DNA of 64,000 bases from Bacteroidetes bacterium HGW-Bacteroidetes-10 (GTDB taxonomy: Bacteria; Bacteroidota; Bacteroidia; Bacteroidales; UBA932): the NCBI GenBank assembly GCA_002842695.1, contig PHDT01000001.1, positions 62,001 to 126,000 of the forward strand. The letters are read 5' to 3'. This document shows, one piece after another, positions 35,557 to 44,786 of this stretch. A program made the position numbers and the translations under genes. A model generated the notes under the pieces. The model worked only from the letters and a program-made list of their open reading frames with translations, was not told the DNA's origin and searched no databases. The stretch's first letter is position 1, and each line of letters begins with the position of its first letter.

Positions 35557-35580
35557 GATTTTTTTCTGAAATAGGTGTTG

Positions 35581-35619
35581 AATTGAATAAATGCATAAAT
35601 TTGAAGATATTATTCAATT
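35581..35619. repeat. Perfect 10-bp inverted repeat enclosing the hybrid-kinase promoter box
   Basis: AATTGAATAA (35581-35590) and TTATTCAATT (35610-35619) are exact complements separated by 19 bases. The -7 box TAAATTTG (35596-35603) lies between them. The left arm is upstream of the predicted transcript, so a DNA-binding site is more likely than an RNA hairpin. Confidence 0.7.
35596..35603 (+). promoter_or_regulatory. -7 promoter box TAAATTTG for the hybrid histidine kinase gene
   Basis: TAAATTTG fits TAnnTTTG, 22 bases before the ATG at 35626, inside the 35581-35619 inverted repeat. Confidence 0.5.
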
Positions 35620-35625
35620 TCAATT

Positions 35626-38340
35626 ATGATTGGAGAACATCCTTCAGGAGTATTGTTGTCTGAATTCATAAATTTAAGTCCTCAGGCTATTTGCATTACC
35701 ACGATGAGCGATATTCGCTTTGTCGAGGTTAACTCTAATTTTGAAAAATTTATCGGTTTAGGAAGAGATCAAATCATAAATAAAAAGCTTACAGAGCTGA
35801 ATATCAAGTTCTCCTCTGAATGGGTAGACAAAATTCTCGAAGAGGCTATGGCATTTGGTCGTATAGTCCACAAAGAGACTGAAATTGAACTTCCCGGAAC
35901 CGGCAAGCGGGCAGTAATTGTTACAAGCCATATAATTCAGATTGAAAATGAAAAATGTCTCATAACATTCGCCGATGATATCACTGAAATCAGGAAAGTA
36001 AAGGAGGAACACGAGGAGACGTTTCAGTATGTCAAAATGTTTTTTGAACAGGCTCTGGAAGGAATATTCTTTTTTGAGATTGAGGAACCTGTTGTCTGGA
36101 ATGAATTTTCGAATAAAGATAAGCTTATTGATCTTGTCTTCTCCAAAGCTAAAATTGTCGATGCAAATGATGCCTTCCTTAATCAGTACGGGATGAAAAG
36201 AGAGGAGGTACTGGGAATGACACCCTCTGATTTTTTTTCACATGATCTGGAACATGGTAAAAAAGTCTGGCGGGATTTTTTCGACAAAGGCAGGCTACAT
36301 ACAGAAACAACAGAAGTTCGAAAGGATGGTACCTTAATTCATATAGAAGGAGATTATATTTGCCTTTACGATTCAACCGGAAGAATTACCGGGAACTTCG
36401 GGATTCAGAGGGATGTTACAATTAATAAACAGTCAGAAGAGGCATTACGGGAGAGCGAAGAGAGGTTCAGACTTCTTTTTGAAAATAACCACACAGTAAT
36501 TCTTCTGGTTGATTCTGAAAGTGGTAACATTATTGATGCAAATATTGCAGCAACACTTTTTTATGGCTATTCCCATGAGGAAATTATTAAGCTGAATATT
36601 AATGTGATTAACATGCTGCCATTGGAATCGCTTAAAAATGAAATGTATAAAGCTGCATCCAACGAAAAAAGGCGCTTCCAGTTTAAGCATCGGCTTAAAA
36701 GTGGAGAAATCCGCGATGTTGAGGTTTATTCCGGAGGATTTCTTCAGGATGGAAGAACAATTCTATATTCTATTGTTCATGATGTTACAGAGTACAAAAA
36801 GAACGAAGACCTCCTCTCAAAGCTATCATCTGCAGTCAGCCAAAGTTCAGCAAGTGTGCTTATTACAGACAGTAATGGTCTGGTTGAATATGTTAATCCT
36901 GCTTTTACTGCTATAACAGGATATTCCTTTGAAGAAATCAGGGGTAAAACTCCTTCTTTCATTAATTCGGGAGTACAGAATGATGATTTTTATAATCAGT
37001 TGTGGAAAACTATCAGCAGTGGACAAACCTGGCATGGAGAGATTGCAAACAAAAAGAAAAACAATGAGATTTTTTGGGAGAGGGAGACAATTTCACCTAT
37101 CGAAAATGCATCCGGAGAGATCACAAATTTTGTAGCCATAAAAGATGATATTACAAAAGAGAAGCAATTAATTCAGGATCTGATTAATGCAAAAGAGACC
37201 GCAGAAGAGAGCGACAGACTTAAATCTACTTTTCTGGCTACAATGTCTCACGAACTACGAACTCCTCTTAACGCAATAATTGGCTTTTCCGATTTACTCA
37301 TGGATGATATTCCTAAAGAAGATATTGACTCATTTGCCTCTACAATTAACAAAAGTGGCAAACACCTGCTTGGACTGATAGAGGAGATTTTTGACATAAG
37401 CCTTATTGAAACAGGACAGATAAAACTTCACAACGAAGTTTATGATGCAACAGATATTCTCAACGATGTTTTTGCCGTTATCTCAAGGGAGCAGGCAATG
37501 ATGAATAAACAACACATAAGGCTCATAGTTAAGCATCCCGATAATCAATCTCCTCAGCATATAAAAATATCTACGGATATTAAGAGACTAAAACAGATTC
37601 TTGTTAACTTGCTCAAGAATGCACTTAAGTTTACAGATCACGGAACTATTGAATATGGGTATACCATTGTAATTATAAATGGGCAGGAAAATTTAAAATT
37701 CTTCGTTTCTGATACTGGAATTGGAATTGCAAAAGATAAACAAGAGATTATTTTTGATCAGTTCAGACAAGTTGATGATTCTCTAACACGCACATATGGG
37801 GGCACAGGGCTTGGATTATCAATTTGCAGGAAGTTGCTACAAAAGATGGGAGGTGAAATATGGGTTGAATCCGAACAGGATAAAGGAAGCATTTTTTATT
37901 TCAATCTACCCGTTGGAATTGAACTTCAACAAAAAGCTAAAACAGGAATAATAATTATGGACGAACCAATTATTGACTTCAGTGGCAAAATTCTTCTTCT
38001 GGCAGAAGATGATGATCCAAGTTATTTGCTTTTAAAAGCCATTCTGAAAAAGACTGGAATTGAAATAATCAGGGCGAAAAATGGTGTAGAAGCTGTTAAA
38101 TTTGCTCTTGAAAGAGAAGATATTAACATGATTCTGATGGATATTAATATGCCGGAGATGAATGGTCTTGACGCAACCAGATTAATAAAGGAGAAAAAGC
38201 CCCATCTTCCAATAATTGCTCAGACTGCTTATTCAATATCAGGTGACAAGGAGAAAACACTCGAAGCCGGTTGTGATAATTATATTTCTAAACCAATCAG
38301 GAAGGCTGAATTGTTTAGTATGATAGAAAAGTACTCCTAA
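35626..38340 (+). CDS. Multi-PAS hybrid sensor histidine kinase with receiver domain
   Basis: A 904-residue cytoplasmic kinase with no clear membrane segment. About four PAS domains occupy residues 5-515 (PAS/PAC ends such as GNFGIQRDVT, RTILYSIVHDVTEY, NFVAIKDDITKEK). The dimerisation domain has the phosphorylated H542 in SHELRTPLNAIIGFS. The ATPase domain (about 645-765) shows LLKNALKFT, SDTGIGIA and GGTGLGLSI. The C-terminal receiver (about 785-904) has the acidic pair EDDD, the phospho-acceptor D839 in MDINMPEMNG and K in ISKPI. By family it senses an intracellular or redox/ligand signal. No response regulator with an output domain is adjacent, so its output partner lies elsewhere. Confidence 0.9.
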   Translation: MIGEHPSGVLLSEFINLSPQAICITTMSDIRFVEVNSNFEKFIGLGRDQIINKKLTELNIKFSSEWVDKILEEAMAFGRIVHKETEIELPGTGKRAVIVTSHIIQIENEKCLITFADDITEIRKVKEEHEETFQYVKMFFEQALEGIFFFEIEEPVVWNEFSNKDKLIDLVFSKAKIVDANDAFLNQYGMKREEVLGMTPSDFFSHDLEHGKKVWRDFFDKGRLHTETTEVRKDGTLIHIEGDYICLYDSTGRITGNFGIQRDVTINKQSEEALRESEERFRLLFENNHTVILLVDSESGNIIDANIAATLFYGYSHEEIIKLNINVINMLPLESLKNEMYKAASNEKRRFQFKHRLKSGEIRDVEVYSGGFLQDGRTILYSIVHDVTEYKKNEDLLSKLSSAVSQSSASVLITDSNGLVEYVNPAFTAITGYSFEEIRGKTPSFINSGVQNDDFYNQLWKTISSGQTWHGEIANKKKNNEIFWERETISPIENASGEITNFVAIKDDITKEKQLIQDLINAKETAEESDRLKSTFLATMSHELRTPLNAIIGFSDLLMDDIPKEDIDSFASTINKSGKHLLGLIEEIFDISLIETGQIKLHNEVYDATDILNDVFAVISREQAMMNKQHIRLIVKHPDNQSPQHIKISTDIKRLKQILVNLLKNALKFTDHGTIEYGYTIVIINGQENLKFFVSDTGIGIAKDKQEIIFDQFRQVDDSLTRTYGGTGLGLSICRKLLQKMGGEIWVESEQDKGSIFYFNLPVGIELQQKAKTGIIIMDEPIIDFSGKILLLAEDDDPSYLLLKAILKKTGIEIIRAKNGVEAVKFALEREDINMILMDINMPEMNGLDATRLIKEKKPHLPIIAQTAYSISGDKEKTLEAGCDNYISKPIRKAELFSMIEKYS

Positions 38341-38350
38341 TTATGGAATA

Positions 38351-39016
38351 ATGTGTTTTTATTCTCGTCAGTCAAAGGAGGCTCTGCTCGCAGCAAAACG
38401 TTTCAAAGCAGAGGTAAGGGATCCGGAACAGTTCCTGACCAGTGATTTTATTAACGGATTCTCACATCCCTCCTGCCCTGTCATAACATCTGATAATCCC
38501 GGACTGATTTCAAACTTCACCTGGGGACTAATTCCTCAATGGTCAGATAAAGACTCTGTTTCTAATTATACTTTAAATGCGAGAATTGAAACGCTAAATC
38601 AGGTTAACTCTTTCAGGGACTATGTTAATAACAGATGCCTGGTTGTTGCTGACGGTTTTTATGAATGGAGACATGAAAGGAGAGCCGGCAGAACCTTTAA
38701 GGATAGATACCTGATAACGCTTCCTGATAATGACCTTTTCGCTTTTGCAGGACTCTACTCACACTGGAGAGATCCGGCTACAAATATTTTAAAAGGTACA
38801 TTTACAATCCTGACAACAACTGCCAGTGACTTAATGAGCAATATCCACAATACCAAAAAGAGAATGCCTGTAATTCTGAAGAAGGAAGACGAAAATTCAT
38901 GGCTTGAAGGATTTCCTGTTAACAACTTTGCTTATCCTTACAGTATTGAACTGAGTGCTTTTTATTCCCCTGAGTCTAATGAAAAAAGAGGAGACCCTTC
39001 AAGCCTCCTCTTTTAA
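38351..39016 (+). CDS. SRAP/HMCES-family DNA-crosslink protein (YedK-like)
   Basis: A 221-residue SOS-response-associated protein. Cys2, exposed after Met1 removal, is the residue that crosslinks to abasic sites in single-stranded DNA. The other active-site elements are NARIETL (Asn), DGFYEW (Glu) and MSNIHNTKKRMPVIL (His). By family it shields abasic sites at replication forks. The last 33 bases of the gene also form a terminator hairpin, so the coding end and terminator overlap. It starts ten bases after the kinase gene. Confidence 0.9.
   Translation: MCFYSRQSKEALLAAKRFKAEVRDPEQFLTSDFINGFSHPSCPVITSDNPGLISNFTWGLIPQWSDKDSVSNYTLNARIETLNQVNSFRDYVNNRCLVVADGFYEWRHERRAGRTFKDRYLITLPDNDLFAFAGLYSHWRDPATNILKGTFTILTTTASDLMSNIHNTKKRMPVILKKEDENSWLEGFPVNNFAYPYSIELSAFYSPESNEKRGDPSSLLF
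38984..39014 (+). terminator. Bidirectional terminator hairpin overlapping the end of the SRAP gene
   Basis: Perfect 10-bp stem AAAAGAGGAG (38984-38993) and CTCCTCTTTT (39005-39014) with an 11-base loop. It lies within the last codons (S-L-L-F-stop) of the SRAP gene and 20 bases before the end of the convergent Hsp20 gene, so it can serve both. Confidence 0.8.
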
Positions 39017-39033
39017 CATAATAACTTATACAA

Positions 39034-39480
39034 TTATTGTATCTCAATCATTCTTACAGGCTTTGGTTTTGCCTCATCTCTTTTAGGTATTGAAACAGTG
39101 AGGATTCCATTTTCATACTTAGCCTCAATTTTGTCGCTCTCGACTGTTACCGGAAGATTGAATGAGCGGCTGAATGACTGGTAGCTAAATTCTTTTCTGC
39201 TGTATTTTCCCTCTTCTTCTGATTCTCTCTCTTCTTGTTTTTCTGAAGATATCTTCAGAGTTCCCTGGTTAACTTCAATTTTAAAGTCATTTTTGTTTAG
39301 TCCGGGTGCCGCTACTTCGATTTTGAATCCATCCTGATTTTCCAGAATATTTACAGAAGGTATTGTTGTATTTGTATCTGAATAGTTTCTGTGGGTCCAG
39401 TCAATCCAGTCGTGATTCAAAAATTCGTTAAACAGGTTGGACCATGCAGGGTAGTTTTCGGTTCTTCTGATTAGTGTCAT
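39034..39480 (-). CDS. Hsp20/alpha-crystallin small heat-shock protein
   Basis: A 148-residue ATP-independent chaperone. The alpha-crystallin domain covers about residues 45-138, with the conserved strand KIEVAAPGLNKNDFKIEV, the late AxxxNGILTVSIPK consensus as AKYENGILTVSIPK, and a short C-terminal extension. It holds unfolding proteins as an oligomer. An unusually clear Shine-Dalgarno AGGAGA lies seven bases before its ATG (plus-strand 39488-39493). Confidence 0.93.
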   Translation of the reverse strand: MTLIRRTENYPAWSNLFNEFLNHDWIDWTHRNYSDTNTTIPSVNILENQDGFKIEVAAPGLNKNDFKIEVNQGTLKISSEKQEERESEEEGKYSRKEFSYQSFSRSFNLPVTVESDKIEAKYENGILTVSIPKRDEAKPKPVRMIEIQ

Positions 39481-39487
39481 AGTCTTG

Positions 39488-39493
39488 TCTCCT
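39488..39493 (-). promoter_or_regulatory. Shine-Dalgarno AGGAGA of the hsp20 gene
   Basis: Plus-strand TCTCCT is AGGAGA on the minus strand, seven bases from the ATG. One of only two strong matches noticed in the window. The remaining DNA from 39494 to 39717 is AT-rich with no recognised gene or clear promoter box. Confidence 0.6.
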
Positions 39494-39717
39494 TTTTATT
39501 TAAGTTAATATTATATATAATGTGTTTTACATATTTATATCAAACAAAATACCGAAGCTATTTATCCTGTATTTTCAAGACAATATGTCAGTTATTTTCC
39601 TGATATCCAGACTACATATGAAATTTTGTCAGAAAAAATGAGGCCATTATATTATCCAGAATGATTTTGGTTTACCTTTACTAATCAAATCTTAACTGTA
39701 AAATAGACTTAACAATT

Positions 39718-41217
39718 ATGAAACCCTGCTTTTCAATTACAAAACTGATTAAAGCATCGCTGTTTGCATTATTATTCCTGGTAGCTTCGTGTACTAAAGA
39801 GATTATTCCGCCTGTTGATCCCAAGCCTGATCCACCAGTAAACAATGATCCATCCAAAATTTTCAATCCTGCAACTGACAACATAGTAATAAACCATGAG
39901 ATAAGAGCTGCATGGCTGACCACAGCATGGGGTCTTGACTGGCCTGCAGGCGTTACGGGAGCAGCTGCCCAAAAAGCCTCCCTAATATCGTTGATTGAAA
40001 GACTTAAAAACCTGAATATTAATTTGATATATTTTCAAGTGAGGTGCTCTTCTGATGCCTTTTATAAATCGCTTATTTCTCCCTGGTCATCATATTTGAC
40101 AGGTACTCAGGGTATAGATCCAGGATTCGATCCACTTGAGATAGCAATTGAAGAGGCTCATAAAAGAGGTATCGAACTTCATGCATGGATGAATCCATAC
40201 AGAATTGGAACAACGGCACAATATTATGCTCCCGGGCACCCTGCACTACTCCACCCGGAATGGTACGTTACATTTGATGGTTCACGCTACTGGAATCCCG
40301 GAATGCCTGAGGTAAGAGAACACATTAAAAGTGTTGTAAAAGAGGTTGTAGACAACTATGATGTTGACGGAATTCATTTTGATGACTATTTTTATCCGAG
40401 CGGAGCAAAATCAACTACTGACCCATACAAATTCAATGACAAGGCCCAGTTTGATTTATATAATGCAGGAATGACTCTTGACAAATGGCGGGAATACAAT
40501 ATTGATGAGCTTGTTAAGGGTGTCTCACAAACCATTAAAGCTTCAAACGATACTCTCATATTTGGAATTTCTCCATCCGGCAGAATTGAAAATGCCCTGG
40601 CTCTATATGCAAATCCTCTTACATGGCTTCAGAATGGCTGGGTTGACTATCTGGCACCCCAAATCTATTGGGAAATTGGACACTCAACTGCAGATTTTGA
40701 CAGGCTTGCCAGATACTGGAACACAAATTCATATTCCAAACCAATTTTCCCAGGAGTAGCAGCCTATAAATTTGCTGATTCTCAGTATCCTGCATTCGCA
40801 TCAATGACTCAATTCCTTAACCAGGTTGAACTATGCAGATCGTTACCTAATATAAAAGGTGTATGCTGGTACAGAACACAGAATATACTTGGAGGAAGCT
40901 TTTCATCTTATCTTCTCTCTTCAATTTACCCATCATTGAGTCTGGTTCCGGAAATAGGATCTAAAACATATGCAGTCCCCGGAACTCCTGTAATCTCACA
41001 TTCATCTAACACAATAAACTGGAGCGCATCAACCAGCGCAACTCACTATGCTGTCTACGAATTAAAAAGAAGAGGCAATACAGGCACATGGGATGCACTT
41101 GGCAGGCAAACAGGATCACAAACAACATTCAATGCTTCTGCTCAAAAGAATTATATGGTAATAGCTGTTAACGGAAGAAAACCTTCACCGGCAAGCAATG
41201 TTGTTTATATCCAGTAA
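39718..41217 (+). CDS. GH10-like (DUF187/YngK-type) glycosidase lipoprotein
   Basis: A 499-residue lipoprotein; signal peptide with lipobox LVASC (Cys at about 24) then a Pro/Asp-rich tether. The glycosyl-hydrolase-like 10 domain spans about 60-390: IRAAWLTTAWGLDWP, ELHAWMNPYRIG, DGIHFDDYFYPSG, and WLQNGWVDYLAPQIYWE, all typical. Members of this family act on cell-wall or surface glycans, with YngK a characterised neighbour in name only. The C-terminal about 80 residues look like an FN3-type beta domain. Likely faces the periplasm or the cell surface. Confidence 0.85.
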   Translation: MKPCFSITKLIKASLFALLFLVASCTKEIIPPVDPKPDPPVNNDPSKIFNPATDNIVINHEIRAAWLTTAWGLDWPAGVTGAAAQKASLISLIERLKNLNINLIYFQVRCSSDAFYKSLISPWSSYLTGTQGIDPGFDPLEIAIEEAHKRGIELHAWMNPYRIGTTAQYYAPGHPALLHPEWYVTFDGSRYWNPGMPEVREHIKSVVKEVVDNYDVDGIHFDDYFYPSGAKSTTDPYKFNDKAQFDLYNAGMTLDKWREYNIDELVKGVSQTIKASNDTLIFGISPSGRIENALALYANPLTWLQNGWVDYLAPQIYWEIGHSTADFDRLARYWNTNSYSKPIFPGVAAYKFADSQYPAFASMTQFLNQVELCRSLPNIKGVCWYRTQNILGGSFSSYLLSSIYPSLSLVPEIGSKTYAVPGTPVISHSSNTINWSASTSATHYAVYELKRRGNTGTWDALGRQTGSQTTFNASAQKNYMVIAVNGRKPSPASNVVYIQ

Positions 41218-41236
41218 ATATTGAACCTGCGGAAAA

Positions 41237-42619
41237 TTATTTACTTTTTGAAATAATCCAGGAGGCCATCTTTTCCATAACTTCGGGAGAGATGGTCTCT
41301 TCTATTTTCTGATATTCTGTTGTATTCCCTGTTTCAGAGTGCTGAAACAGATGATTTAAACCGGGAAATTCAACTATTTCAACAACTTTGCTAAATGAGT
41401 CTAAATTATTTCCGTGCGCTTTCATCAAGGATTCCCGGATTGCGCTTAGATTCGTTTTGGCCGGAACCTGCATATCATTGCTACCATTCATTGCCAACAC
41501 AGGTAAAGTAAGTTTCTTGAGTGCATCAGATGGATCATATGTCAAAAAAGTAACCATCCAGGGATTTGCAACAGCATAAATCTGACTTTCAAGTTGCTTT
41601 TCAGTGGCTTCAGGAGCATTCAGCTTAAAGAAATCCATTAAGATCTTTTTCATGTCCGGATTATTTTTCTCTCTGGCAATAATTGAATGCAACTCTCGTG
41701 TAATTTTCTCAAATTCGTCCAGAGAAGCAGCATCCAGCCCAGACCTCTCACCACTTAATCTTTGCTGAAACAAAATGATTTCTGCACCTGTAACTCCAGG
41801 AGCAGCCATAAGAATGACGAATCCCAGCTTGTCGTCCATATTAGCAACTAAAGGAGCAATAATGCCACCCTCGCTATGCCCTATAAGACCTATTTTAATA
41901 TCATTAAACTCCTCCCTGCTCCTAAGGAACTGAACTGCGGAATATGTGTCCTGAGCAAAGTCAAATGTTGTTGCTGTTGCATGGTTACCTTTGGATTTTC
42001 CAACCCCTCTGTCATCATACCTCAGGACAGCAATACCTCGTTTTGTCAAATAATCCGAAATTACAAGAAAGGGTTTATGTCCAAGTATCTCTTCATCTCT
42101 GTTTTGAGGTCCGCTTCCGGAAATCAATATTACAGCTGCAGATGGCTTGCCGGTTGAAGGCATGGTCAAGGTTCCTGAGAGTTCTATGCTATCTTTAGCG
42201 TTGAGAAAAGTAACATCTTCTGTAGTATACGGGTACGGTTTCCGTGGTTCCTGAGGTCTTTTTGGCCCTGCCGGGGCCCTTCTTGAAAGATTCATAGGCA
42301 ATGACATTGAACCTTGTCTGAATGTTCCAAGAATTGATTCTCCGGTAAAAACACCAGTATATTCAACTGATGCATTTGCAATTACAATCTTAACCATAGG
42401 ATTGTTAAAACTGACAGAAGTAACTGGTATGCCTGTAACCCCCTGATCCGGGCTATCCATAGTTGCAGTGTACAGAGAGTCTGTCTGTGAGATGTTGAAT
42501 ACAACACGAAGGTTAATTGACTGCATGTTGAGATTACCATACCAGCTTCCTGCGAAGTTCTGGGCATTAACTCCTGAATTAAGAATTAACAGAGCAATTG
42601 CTAGAATAATTTTTTTCAT
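41237..42619 (-). CDS. Secreted alpha/beta-hydrolase (serine esterase/peptidase-like)
   Basis: A 460-residue exported enzyme: signal peptide ending near GVNAQ; a lipocalin-like beta domain (20-115, FAGSWYGNLN ...); and an alpha/beta-hydrolase domain from about 135. The catalytic triad is Ser in GHSEGGI, Asp in MNGSNDMQVP, and His in GLNHLFQ. The oxyanion region is ILISGSGPQNRDEE. Similar Bacteroidota proteins are annotated as S9-type or DLH-like hydrolases; substrate unknown. A terminator separates it from the YjbH unit upstream. Confidence 0.82.
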   Translation of the reverse strand: MKKIILAIALLILNSGVNAQNFAGSWYGNLNMQSINLRVVFNISQTDSLYTATMDSPDQGVTGIPVTSVSFNNPMVKIVIANASVEYTGVFTGESILGTFRQGSMSLPMNLSRRAPAGPKRPQEPRKPYPYTTEDVTFLNAKDSIELSGTLTMPSTGKPSAAVILISGSGPQNRDEEILGHKPFLVISDYLTKRGIAVLRYDDRGVGKSKGNHATATTFDFAQDTYSAVQFLRSREEFNDIKIGLIGHSEGGIIAPLVANMDDKLGFVILMAAPGVTGAEIILFQQRLSGERSGLDAASLDEFEKITRELHSIIAREKNNPDMKKILMDFFKLNAPEATEKQLESQIYAVANPWMVTFLTYDPSDALKKLTLPVLAMNGSNDMQVPAKTNLSAIRESLMKAHGNNLDSFSKVVEIVEFPGLNHLFQHSETGNTTEYQKIEETISPEVMEKMASWIISKSK

Positions 42620-42633
42620 ATGATATTAGAAAT

Positions 42634-42661
42634 AAAAAAAAGCTTGTAATTGATTACAAGC
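42634..42661 (-). terminator. Intrinsic terminator (minus strand) ending the YjbH/lipoprotein unit
   Basis: On the minus strand GCTTGTAAT and ATTACAAGC (plus coordinates 42642-42661) pair perfectly, with two bases between the arms, and are followed by eight T. It lies 26 bases after the stop of the 241-residue YjbH-like gene and upstream of the hydrolase gene. Confidence 0.85.
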
Positions 42662-42687
42662 CGCAATTTAATAAAAATCTCTGCTAC

Positions 42688-43413
42688 TTAAATCGTAAAC
42701 TGTGCATGTATACCAATTACAGGATATTTAAGCTGGTTCATAAGCAGCTGTAAATAGAGATGTTTAAAAAGAATAATATTTGCTCCCAGGTTGAAATGCT
42801 TGGTATCATATTCTGCAATAATATTCAACTCTTTGTAAAACTTAGGAGAGAAACTGATTCCGCCGGAAACAGGAAATTGCTGATTTACATGCACGCTAAC
42901 GGGAATATTGTATGCTGCATGTACTCCAAGTTCATTCCCTCCAAGATCGAAATGCTTTGTAAGTGCAAGATATGTCGTTCCGAAATATTTATTTCCGTCT
43001 GCATATCCCAATAAAGATGAAGTAGATATAACATCATTAGATCCAATTACAACGGCGGGCCAATACTTTCCCTCCTTAATTGGTCTGATTCTGAGGGAAA
43101 TTGATCTGTCAACATTGCTGAAACGACCCTGATTCCATAAGTCGAATGCTGTATTTGTCATTGCAATCTCTGCAAATGAAACAAATGTAATATTAACAAA
43201 GAAATTGAAAGTATGGTAATCCCAGGTATCCGGTGTAAACTGCTTTGGAAGGAAGTTACCCCCAATCTTAACAGTTTTATCCTCGGACATCTCTGCATTT
43301 GGACTGTTCAAAAGTCCGGTTACTCCCAGCGTACTCTGGGCATATATAAAAGAAGATGTCAGGAGCAGCAAAGCTACTCCCAACATCCTTTTAATTAGTG
43401 CATCAAATCTCAT
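42688..43413 (-). CDS. YjbH-like outer-membrane protein, short form
   Basis: A 241-residue exported beta-rich protein; signal peptide ends at IYAQ. The mature N-terminus TGLLNSPNAEM resembles the start of YjbH, the outer-membrane component of an exopolysaccharide system in E. coli. Alternating strands (YHTFNFFVNITFVSFAEIAMT, ISLRIRPIKEG) suggest a small barrel. E. coli YjbH is around 700 residues, so this covers only its N-terminal type of sequence. It is the last of three genes between a promoter box (46102) and a terminator (42634). Confidence 0.65.
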   Translation of the reverse strand: MRFDALIKRMLGVALLLLTSSFIYAQSTLGVTGLLNSPNAEMSEDKTVKIGGNFLPKQFTPDTWDYHTFNFFVNITFVSFAEIAMTNTAFDLWNQGRFSNVDRSISLRIRPIKEGKYWPAVVIGSNDVISTSSLLGYADGNKYFGTTYLALTKHFDLGGNELGVHAAYNIPVSVHVNQQFPVSGGISFSPKFYKELNIIAEYDTKHFNLGANIILFKHLYLQLLMNQLKYPVIGIHAQFTI

Positions 43414-43440
43414 TCAGAAATTTATTTTTTCCGAAATTGA

Positions 43441-44775
43441 TTAGATTGTACCACCGCCACCAAGACCGTGGTCATGACCATGAAGGTGTGCGTGAGCGTG
43501 GTCGTCATAAATAAGGTCTTCAAACATCAGGTCAACCTGTCCGGCCATAATAGTTCTGACTTCAATAGTCTTGGTAACTGTACCGGCTGTATTGGTTACT
43601 TTGATTGAAAATTTCTTAGCTGTGAAAGTCTGATTTGCAGAAGCTACCTGATAGTACATCGGCTGAATTGTTCTTTCAATAGCTTTTGTATAAGTTGCTG
43701 TTCCAAAATCAGCCAGTGGCGCAATACCATTGAAGTGATTTCTAACCAATTCAGTGATTGAAGCAATAAGTTCTGTCTGATCTGCTCCGGTTATACCCAG
43801 ATTTGTTAGAGTTGTAGCCAAAGGCTCGGCAAACTTGTAGCCTTGTTTCTCAATGTATCTGATTCCGGTTACATTATAAGGAGTAAGACCTCTGTTAATC
43901 ATGAGACTGTCAAGTACCTTAATACTTTCAGTTGATGAAGCCTCTTCAACAACCGGTGCCTGAAATGACACTTTATAAAGTGAGAAGTGGGTAATTGAAG
44001 TAAGATAATCATTTGAAGCAGCATTGAAAGTTACAGGAGTTGCCTGTACTTCCCATTTGCTAAGAGTATTGTTGAAATACTCAAGCTGAAGTTCTGAATA
44101 TTTGTATGTAGTAAGCGGATTGTCAACTGTAATTGTCAAAGGCTTGCTGAATACCAGTCCAGATGGTTCAAAACGAAGTGTCATGATTCCAGGATTGTTA
44201 ACCAAACCTGTAATTACGATATCGTTTACTTCAACAGCAGTAATGTTAATAGGACCTGAAACAGTTGCACCGTTTGCATCTTTTACAGTTGTTCCTGATG
44301 TGAAGGTAAGTGTTGCATCGTTGGCTCCTCCTTCAATATTTATCGTTCCACCTGCAAGTGGATCAAGAGGAGTGATTCCAGGTACATAAGGAACCATTGT
44401 CATTGTAATGCTGTATACAAGGTTGTGGTTAAGGCCAGCTGTAGGGAACTCAAGTGAGTACTGAGCAGAAAAGAAATCGGCCTTTGTAAGAACAATGTTG
44501 TATTTGCCTGCAGTTGTCAGATTAGCAAATTCAAACTTACCAAAACTGTCAGTAGTTGCTGTTTTGGTTCCCATTGTAACGGTAACGCCAGGCAGATATG
44601 CCTTGGTTGTGTTGTTGAACACCTGTCCCTTGATTGTGTAGGTAGCTGGCTGAGGCTCCGGTGTAGGAGTTGGCTCAGGTACTTTAGTACATGAGGCTGC
44701 ACCTACGAGTGCAGCAACCAGAAGAGTGGCAGAAGCCGCTCCAATAAGTCTTGAAAAGATTTTGCTTGCTTTCAT
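43441..44775 (-). CDS. Lipoprotein with regulatory-like beta domain, ZU5-like domain and His-rich tail
   Basis: A 444-residue lipoprotein (lipobox VGAASC, Cys near 29) with a Pro/Thr/Glu linker. Residues of about 45-125 are a carboxypeptidase-regulatory-like domain (YTIKGQVFNNTTKAYLPGVT). Residues of about 145-280 resemble a ZU5-like beta-sandwich (RFEPSGLVFSKPLTITV ... THFSLYKVSF). The C-terminus carries six His in eleven residues (HAHAHLHGHDH) followed by glycines, probably a metal-binding tail. It lies 11 bases after one YjbH-like gene and 27 before another. No known function was recognised; surface attachment or metal-linked assembly with the two barrels is inferred from order only. Confidence 0.7.
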   Translation of the reverse strand: MKASKIFSRLIGAASATLLVAALVGAASCTKVPEPTPTPEPQPATYTIKGQVFNNTTKAYLPGVTVTMGTKTATTDSFGKFEFANLTTAGKYNIVLTKADFFSAQYSLEFPTAGLNHNLVYSITMTMVPYVPGITPLDPLAGGTINIEGGANDATLTFTSGTTVKDANGATVSGPINITAVEVNDIVITGLVNNPGIMTLRFEPSGLVFSKPLTITVDNPLTTYKYSELQLEYFNNTLSKWEVQATPVTFNAASNDYLTSITHFSLYKVSFQAPVVEEASSTESIKVLDSLMINRGLTPYNVTGIRYIEKQGYKFAEPLATTLTNLGITGADQTELIASITELVRNHFNGIAPLADFGTATYTKAIERTIQPMYYQVASANQTFTAKKFSIKVTNTAGTVTKTIEVRTIMAGQVDLMFEDLIYDDHAHAHLHGHDHGLGGGGTI

Positions 44776-44786
44776 AGAATTTTTGG

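Noticed and set aside
39494-39717. Possible small RNA or promoter in the 220-base gap between hsp20 and the GH10-like gene.
   Set aside because: No hairpin with T tract, no TAnnTTTG match and no conserved structure could be recognised by eye.
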